A stretch of 64,000 bases of DNA from Aegilops tauschii subsp. strangulata (Eukaryota; Streptophyta; Magnoliopsida; Poales; Poaceae). Made by a program: the position numbers and the translations under genes. Shown here piece by piece: positions 58,015-64,000 of the stretch. Within the stretch, counting starts at the first letter, position 1, and each line of letters starts with the position of its first letter. The stretch lies in the NCBI RefSeq assembly GCF_002575655.3, contig NC_053036.3, positions 642,032,736 through 642,096,735 on the forward strand. Direction: 5' to 3'. The notes under the pieces were generated by a model. That model saw only the letters and a list, made by a program, of their open reading frames with translations, did not search any database and was not told where the DNA came from.

Positions 58015-59541
58015 TGATACGTCTCCGTCGTATCTATAATTTTTGATTGTTCCATGCCAATATTATTCAACTTTTATATACTTTTGGCAACTTTTTATAC
58101 TATTTTTGGGACTAACATATTGATCCAGTGCCCAGTGCCAGTTCTTGTTTGTTGCATGTTTTTTGTTTTGCAGAATATCCATATCAAACGGAGTCCAAAC
58201 GGGATAAAAACTGACGGAGATTTTTTTGGAATATATATGATTTTTGGGAAGAAAAATCCACTCGAGACGGTGCCCGAGGGAGGCACAAGGCAGGGGGCAC
58301 GCCCCACCCCCTGGGCGCGCCCCTGACCCTCGTAGCCACCCCGTAAGGCGGTTGATGCCCTTCTTTCTCCTCAAGAAAGCTAATATCCGGATAGAGATCG
58401 TGTTAAAATTTCAGCCCAATCGGAGTTACGGATCTCCGGGAATATAAGAAACGGTGAAAGGGCAGAATCTGAGAACGCAGAAACAGAGAGAGACAGAGAG
58501 ACAGATCAAATCTTGGAAGGGCTCTCGCCCCTCCCATGGCATGGAGACCAAGTACCAGAGGGTAAACCCTTCTCCCATCTAGGGAGGAGGTCAAGGAAGA
58601 AGAAGAAGGAGGGGGGGGATCTCTCTCCCTCGCTTCCAGTGGCGCCGGAGTGCCACCGGGGGCCATCATCATCACCACAATCTTCACCAACAACTTCACC
58701 ACCATCATCACCAACTCTTCCCCCCTCTATGCAGCGGTGTAACCTCTCTCTTACCCATTGTAATCTCTACTTAAACATGGTGCTCAACTCTATATATTAT
58801 TTCCCAATGATGTATGGCTATCCTATGATGTTTGAGTAGATTCGTTTTGTCCTATGGGTTATTTGATGATCGTGATTGGTTTGAGTTGCATGTTTTATTA
58901 TTGGTGCTGTCCTATGGTGCTCTCCGTGTCGCGCAAGCGTGAGGGATTCCCGTTGTAGGGTTTGCAATATGTTCATGATTTGCTTATGATGGGTGGCGTG
59001 AGTGACAGAAGCACAGACCCGAGTAAGTAGGTTGTTTGCATATGGGATAAAGAGGACTTGATACTTTAACGCTATGGTTGGGTTTTATCTTAATGATCTA
59101 TAGTAGTTACGGATGCTTGCTAGAGTTCCAATCATAAGTGCATATGATCCAAGTAGAGAAAGTATGTTAGCTTATGCCTCTCCCTCATATAAAATTGCAA
59201 TAATGATTACCGGTCTAGTTATCGATTGCCTAGGGACAAATAACTTTCTCGTAACAAAAAGCTCTTTACTAAAACTAACTTAGTTGTGTCTTTACCTAAA
59301 CAGCCCCTACTTTTTATTTACGTACTCTTTATTATCTTGCAAACCTATCCAAAAACACCTACAAAGTACTTCTAGTTTCATACTTGTTCTAGGTAAAGCG
59401 AATGTCAAGCGTGAATAGAGTTGTATTGGTGGTCGATAGAACTTGAGGGAATATTTGTTCTACCTTTAGCTCCTCGTTGGGTTCGACACTCTTACTTATC
59501 GAAAGAGGCTACAATTGATCCCCTATACTTGTGGGTTATCA
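58015..59541 (+). repeat. 3' LTR of element D
   Basis: 1527 bases, the same ends as the 5' LTR. It keeps a segment CGCCCCACCCCCTGGGCGCG in the GC-rich core (about 58299-58320) that the 5' LTR lacks. Confidence 0.9.
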
Positions 59542-59546
59542 ATGTT

Positions 59547-61861
59547 CTCAAACTTTTTCAATCTTCACGCAATACATGAGCTTGAGCCATGGATATAGCA
59601 CTATAGGTGGAATAGAATGGTGGTTGTGGAGAAGACAAAAAGGAGAAGATAGTCTCACATCAACTAGGCGTATCAACGGGCTATGGAGATGCCCATCAAT
59701 AGATATCAATTTCAGTGAGTAGGGATCGCCATGCAACGGATGCACTAGAGCTATAAGTGTATGAAAGCTCAACAAAAGAAACTAAGTGGGTGTGCATCCA
59801 ACTCGCTTGCTCACGAAGACCTAGGGCATTTTGAGGAAGCCCATCATTGGAATATACAAGCCAAGTTCTATAATGAAAAATTCCCACTAGTATATGAAAG
59901 TGACAACATAGGAGACTCTCTATCATGAAGATCATGGTGCTACTTTGAAGCACAAGTGTGGTAAAGGGATAGTAGCATTGCCCCTTCTCTCTTTTTCTCT
60001 CATTTTTTTCTTGGGCCTTTTTTCTCTCTTTTTTATGGCCTCATTTTTTCGTCCGGAATCTCATCCCGACTTGTGGGGGAATCATAGTCTCCATCATCCT
60101 TTCCTCACATGGGACAATGCTCTAATAATGAAGATCATGACACTTTTATTTACTTACAACTCAAGAATTACAACTCGATAGTTAGAACAAAATATGACTC
60201 CATGTGAATGCCTCCGGCGGTGTACCGGGATATGCAATGAATCAAGAGTGACATGTATGAAATAATTATGAACGGTGGCTTTGCCACAAATACGATGTCA
60301 ACTACATGATCATGCAAAGCAATATGATAACGATGAAGCGTGTCATAAATAATGGAACGGTGGAAAGTTGCATGGCAATATATCTTGGAATGGCTATGGA
60401 AATTCCATAATAGGTAGGTATGGTGGATGTTTTGAGGAAGGTATATGGTGGGTTTATGGTACCGACGAAAGTTGCGCGGTACTAGAGAGGCTAGCAATGG
60501 TGGAAGGGTGAGAGTGCGTATAATCCATGGAATCAACATTAGTCATAAAGAACTCACATACTTATTGCAAAAATCTATTAGTTATCGAAACAAAGTACTA
60601 CGCGCATGCTCCTAGGGGGATAGATTGGTAGGAAAAGACCATCGCTCGTCCCCGACCGCCACTCATAAGGAAGACAATCAATAAATAAATCATGCTCCGA
60701 ATTCATCACATAACGGTTCACCATACGTGCATGCTATGGGAATCACAAAATTTAACACAAGTATCTCTCAAATTCACAACTACTTAACTAGCATGACTCT
60801 AATATTACCATCTTCATATCTCAAAACAATCATCGAGTATCAAACTTCTCATATTATTCAATGCACTTTATATGTAAGTTTTATTATACTCATCTTGGAT
60901 GCCTATCATATTAGGACTAATTTCTTAACCAAAGCAAATTACCATGTTGTTCTAAAGGACTCTCAAAATAATATAAGTGAATCATGAGAGATCAATAATT
61001 TCTATAAAATAAAACCACCACCGCCCTCTAAAAAGATATAAGTGAAGCACTAGAGAAAAATTATCTAGCTCAAAAGATATAAGTGAAGCACATAGAGTAT
61101 TCTAATAAATTCCAATTCATGTGTATCTCTCCCAAAAGGTGTGTACAGCAAGTATGATTGTGGTAAGCTTATCAAATCATACAAGACACTCCAAGCAAAG
61201 CACATATCATGTGGTGAATAAAAATATAGCCTCAAGTAAAGTTACCGATATACGAAGACGAAAGAGGGGATGCCTTCCGGGGCATCCCCAAGCTTAGGCT
61301 TTTGGTTTTCCTTGAATTTTACCTTGGCGTGCCTTGGGCATACCCAAGCTTAGGCTCTTGCCACTCCTTATTCCAAAATCTTTACCCAAAAACTTGAAAA
61401 CTTCACAACACAAAACTCAACAGAAAATCTCATGAGTTCCATTAGTATAAGAAAACAAACCACCACTTTAAGATAATGTAATAAACTCATTCTTTATTTA
61501 TATTGGTGTTAAACCTACTGTATTCCAACTTCTCTATGGTTCATACCCCCCGATACTAGCCATAGATTCATCAAAATAAGCAAACAACACACGAAAAACA
61601 GAATCTGTCAAAAACAGAACAGTCTGTAGCAATATGTAGGTTTAGAATACTTATGTAACTCTAAAAATACTGAGAAATTAGGACATCCTAAATAATTTGT
61701 ATAATGATCTACTGCAATTGGAATTGGTATTTTATCGCTCTCTGGTAAAAAATAAAATTATTCTCGTGAGCGCATACTTTCTGTTTTTTACAGCAAGATC
61801 AAATAACAATCACCCAAGAAGATCCTAAAGGCTTTGCTTGGCACAAACACTAATTAAAACA
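59547..61861 (-). other. Internal sequence of minus-strand elements
   Basis: It continues the text interrupted at 50186. Its left part resembles 46930-47218 and, inverted, the 3' part of element D (TATGAGTGGCGGTCGGGGAC appears at 56520 and, inverted, near 60660). Its right part is the inverse of 43022-44300 in element A (AAGCCTTTAGGATCTTCTTG). It holds no ORF of note. A junction between two families must lie inside but I cannot place it. Confidence 0.6.
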
Positions 61862-62074
61862 TAAAAAATCTCCGTAAAGTTTGGTGGCATTTGGACTCCA
61901 TTTGGTATTGATTTTCTGCGATGTAAAAAACATGCAGAAAACAGCAACTGGCACTTGGCACTATGTCAATAGGTTAGTACCAAAAATTGATATAAAATGA
62001 TTATAAAACATCCAAGATTGATAATATAACAGCATGGAACAATCAAAAATTATAGATACATTGGAGAAGTATCA
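61862..62074 (-). repeat. LTR head of the outer element
   Basis: The first 213 bases of an LTR of the element A family, starting at 62074. At its left edge it passes directly into internal sequence at the shared word TTTTTTATG (minus strand), so the rest of the LTR, the primer-binding site and the ORF are deleted. Confidence 0.8.
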
Positions 62075-62774
62075 GTGTCCAGAGGTAAAGCCACCGAACC
62101 TGGGACCTGGGGGTCTGTGCAACAGAGAGATTTGAGAAGGGTTTTAACCCATTTTATTAGGATAAGTGGGGGCTCCGTGTAGTTGAATGTTGGCATGATC
62201 CCCACACTTACACAACCACCTCAACCCCTTTTTATAGCGCGGGTTTCCTAAGACTCAAATAAAACTAAAAACCCTTTGAGTCCTTTGATACATCGACATA
62301 TTTCCCTTTTTACAAAATGAGGGAATCAATCATCTGCTTTACTTTCCTTTTTCATCAATGGACCAACTGACAGTGCAACATATGCATATCGAGGGTGGCG
62401 CATGGACCAGAAGCCCGATACTAGGCCGACCTCAAGGCCCAGGAGGCCTAGCGATGATCTAATCCAAGTGTCCAGTCTAGGGGCCCGGCTCAGTGGTGAA
62501 GCATCATCTTGATGTAGGGTATTACTCCTCACCGGAGGCCCGACCCTAGGTAAATTATGTGTGCGGGCTCGGTTCGGGTACTTCCAACCATGTTCGGCAC
62601 CCTACCGAGGGTACTGACGACTTTACGCTCCATCATTGTTAACACTTGCGCCATCAAAATCCAGCGAACAACACCTCTAGTAGATTTGATAAACTTAGAT
62701 ATGTAGGGAAGAAGGAATGAGACTAGACAATCCTAACCGGATCGAAGTAATCGACGGGCCGCCAAACCCATCAC

Positions 62775-62815
62775 TTGTGTGTGTGTGTGTTTGTGTTTGT
62801 GTGTGTGTGTGTGTA
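62775..62815 (+). repeat. GT microsatellite, copy 2
   Basis: About 20 GT units with two TTTGTG interruptions. About 180 bases around it (from GACTAGACAATCCTAACC to CACTTGTTATAG) have no counterpart in copy 1. Confidence 0.9.
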
Positions 62816-63375
62816 TAGCTTGGATCTGTAGTTTTATTTCTTAAGCCCCATGAAGGAGGTGGCAAAGAAATCTCCAACAATTAAGGGACGACACGTGTAG
62901 GTGATTTGAGGACAAATCACTTGTTATAGAATTCAATATTTGGTTATTCATAATATGACACATTTGTACTGCGTAAATCTCTCTTAATATATTCGGTAGG
63001 CTCGAACACACCAGAATACTCTAACGAGATATATCACTCTAAAAGGATACCACATATGTTATTTACATGCGGTTGTAAATCTAGACTATATAACACATTA
63101 AGTGCCACAAAGTAGTTTTGCTGATGAAAGTGTTTACTATGTTTAGACATACGTAGAAACTTGGTGTAACAGTTTGGGTAAATATCCGACCTGAACTTAA
63201 ATGATTTCTTTTTATGAAAACAAAGAATTCAATCAAGTGCGAGAATATGTGTCTGTAATGACAAATAGTTAAAAGAAGTGTAACATAGAACATGATATCT
63301 TAATGTTTTTGCATAACATTTAAAAGTGTGGATTTGTCACACTAGTAGAAAAAGAAAAATATTGTTTACACAATA

Positions 63376-63455
63376 CTCCCTCCGTCCCATAATATAAGAA
63401 CATTTTTACACTACACTAGTGTCAAAACCGTTCTTATATTATGGGACGGAGGGAG
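63376..63455. mobile_element. Stowaway MITE
   Basis: An 80-base near-perfect palindrome starts CTCCCTCCGTCCCATAATAT and ends GACGGAGGGAG, flanked by TA (63374-63375 and 63456-63457). This is a classic Stowaway (Tc1/mariner-related) element. The same place in copy 1 (about 38708) is empty. Confidence 0.95.
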
Positions 63456-64000
63456 TAATATATTGAGGAATGTATCTATTAATAAACATAATCCTAATGA
63501 TAGGACAAACTAGAAAAGTGAAAATATTTAGTATAAAGAAGCAAGTGTGTTGTGTAAAACACCAACTATTAGTCGTCACTCTAGATGTCAGTATCCCACA
63601 TCGATTACAACCATCTTGGAGCAAATGGTTGAACTCCTTCAAATGGTACTGAGACCCCAGTAAGGTGCAAAGAATGATTGTGTATTTGCATAACCCCCAT
63701 CACCAAGATAAAACTAGTCATTCGGTACTCTAAAGCCTTTGCTAACCATTAATTGAAGTACTCTGGCATCTTTAGCAGCACTACACTCCTAGCCACATGG
63801 TATAGAAGTGATTCTTAGGTCAAAGTCACATCCAATCATGACATTATGACTAAAAGGACATTTTCTATTTCGAAATTGAGTGGCAATCTCGGGTGTTGCA
63901 ATTATAGGTACATGAGGCCCATCAGTGGCTCCTATAAAATTCTGAAAGAAAATAGATTGCAAGCCAATAGATAACTTTGAGGTACATAAGAGAAGAATTA
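63439..64000 (-). pseudogene. PIF/Harbinger transposase relic, copy 2, cut by window end
   Basis: Same order as in copy 1: DGPHVPIIATPEIATQF near 63890-63940, YLGDGGYANTQSFFAPYWG near 63700, then KEFNHLLQDGCNR in a shifted frame. The N-terminal part lies beyond 64000. Confidence 0.6.

Larger units (their letters stand above)
50187..59541 (+). mobile_element. Complete non-autonomous LTR element D
   Basis: Two LTRs (50187-51697 and 58015-59541), a primer-binding site TGGCGCCGTTGCCGGGGAG (51709-51727) and a purine-rich tract AAGCTTGGAGATGC (58001-58014) frame the element. The target-site duplication is ATGTT (50182-50186 and 59542-59546). It carries one damaged ORF of unknown function and no polymerase, protease or integrase. 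The LTRs differ at many single bases and by an indel in the GC-rich core, so the insertion is not very recent. A PIF/Harbinger transposon sits inside it at 53971-56066. Confidence 0.9.
40119..62074 (-). mobile_element. Retrotransposon nest, outer element on the minus strand
   Basis: The whole block is flanked by GTGTC (40114-40118 and 62075-62079), and the sequence on both sides is one continuous text in copy 1 of the duplication. Both edges belong to the same LTR family, read on the minus strand: TGATACTTCTCCAATGTATC at 62074, and the end GCTTCAAGCGACATCA at 40119. The outer element is therefore a minus-strand insertion whose middle was replaced and filled by other elements. It keeps the LTR tail (40119-40535), the LTR head (61862-62074) and some internal sequence left of the head. 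Confidence 0.85.
62080..64000. repeat. Tandem duplication, copy 2, right part
   Basis: Matches 37525 to about 39246 and is cut by the window end. Confidence 0.9.

Overview
The window looks like intergenic DNA of a large grass genome of the wheat tribe (Triticeae: wheat, Aegilops, rye or barley; I cannot tell which). The reasons are a Stowaway miniature element with the typical CTCCCTCCGTCCC ends, a Cassandra element carrying 5S rRNA-like sequence, several LTR retrotransposons of the Athila group with the TGGCGCCGTTGCC primer-binding site, CACTA and PIF/Harbinger relics, and two intron-containing F-box/leucine-rich-repeat genes of a type expanded in these grasses. Most of the sequence is mobile-element DNA. 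The only convincing host genes are the two F-box paralogues.

Layout: 1-6130, 5' part of a minus-strand Athila-group element (one complete LTR, gag-protease, a second ORF, no reverse transcriptase seen). 6863-7403, Cassandra TRIM with two unlike LTRs. 7754-10382, a non-autonomous inverted-repeat transposon. 10.6-18.3 kb, MITEs, a copia gag-protease relic, and a duplicated locus (11.74-13.03 kb and 16.75-18.31 kb) with a short ORF behind a TATA box. 18.6-20.1 kb, CACTA transposase relic. 24.4-26.8 kb and 33.2-35.4 kb, F-box/LRR genes 1 and 2. Between them at 31.4-32.7 kb lies a LINE inserted in the RNase H region of another LINE.

The right 27 kb is a tandem duplication (about 36911-39704 and 39705 onward). 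Its second copy was split at 40118/62075 by a nest of LTR retrotransposons of about 22 kb, bounded by a GTGTC target-site duplication. Inside the nest, from left to right, are: an LTR tail on the minus strand; a plus-strand element with a gag-like ORF; a minus-strand LTR; a fragment of the chloroplast gene psaA; a second truncated minus-strand LTR; a solo LTR (duplication AACCC); and a 9.4-kb plus-strand element with both LTRs (duplication ATGTT), itself carrying a PIF/Harbinger transposon (duplication TTA). The nest ends with minus-strand internal sequence and an LTR head. After the nest, copy 2 resumes and carries a Stowaway element that is absent from copy 1.

Many insertions have readable target-site duplications and empty paralogous sites, so the order of events can be partly reconstructed. 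All identifications come from reading motifs and comparing parts of this window with each other; no database search was done.
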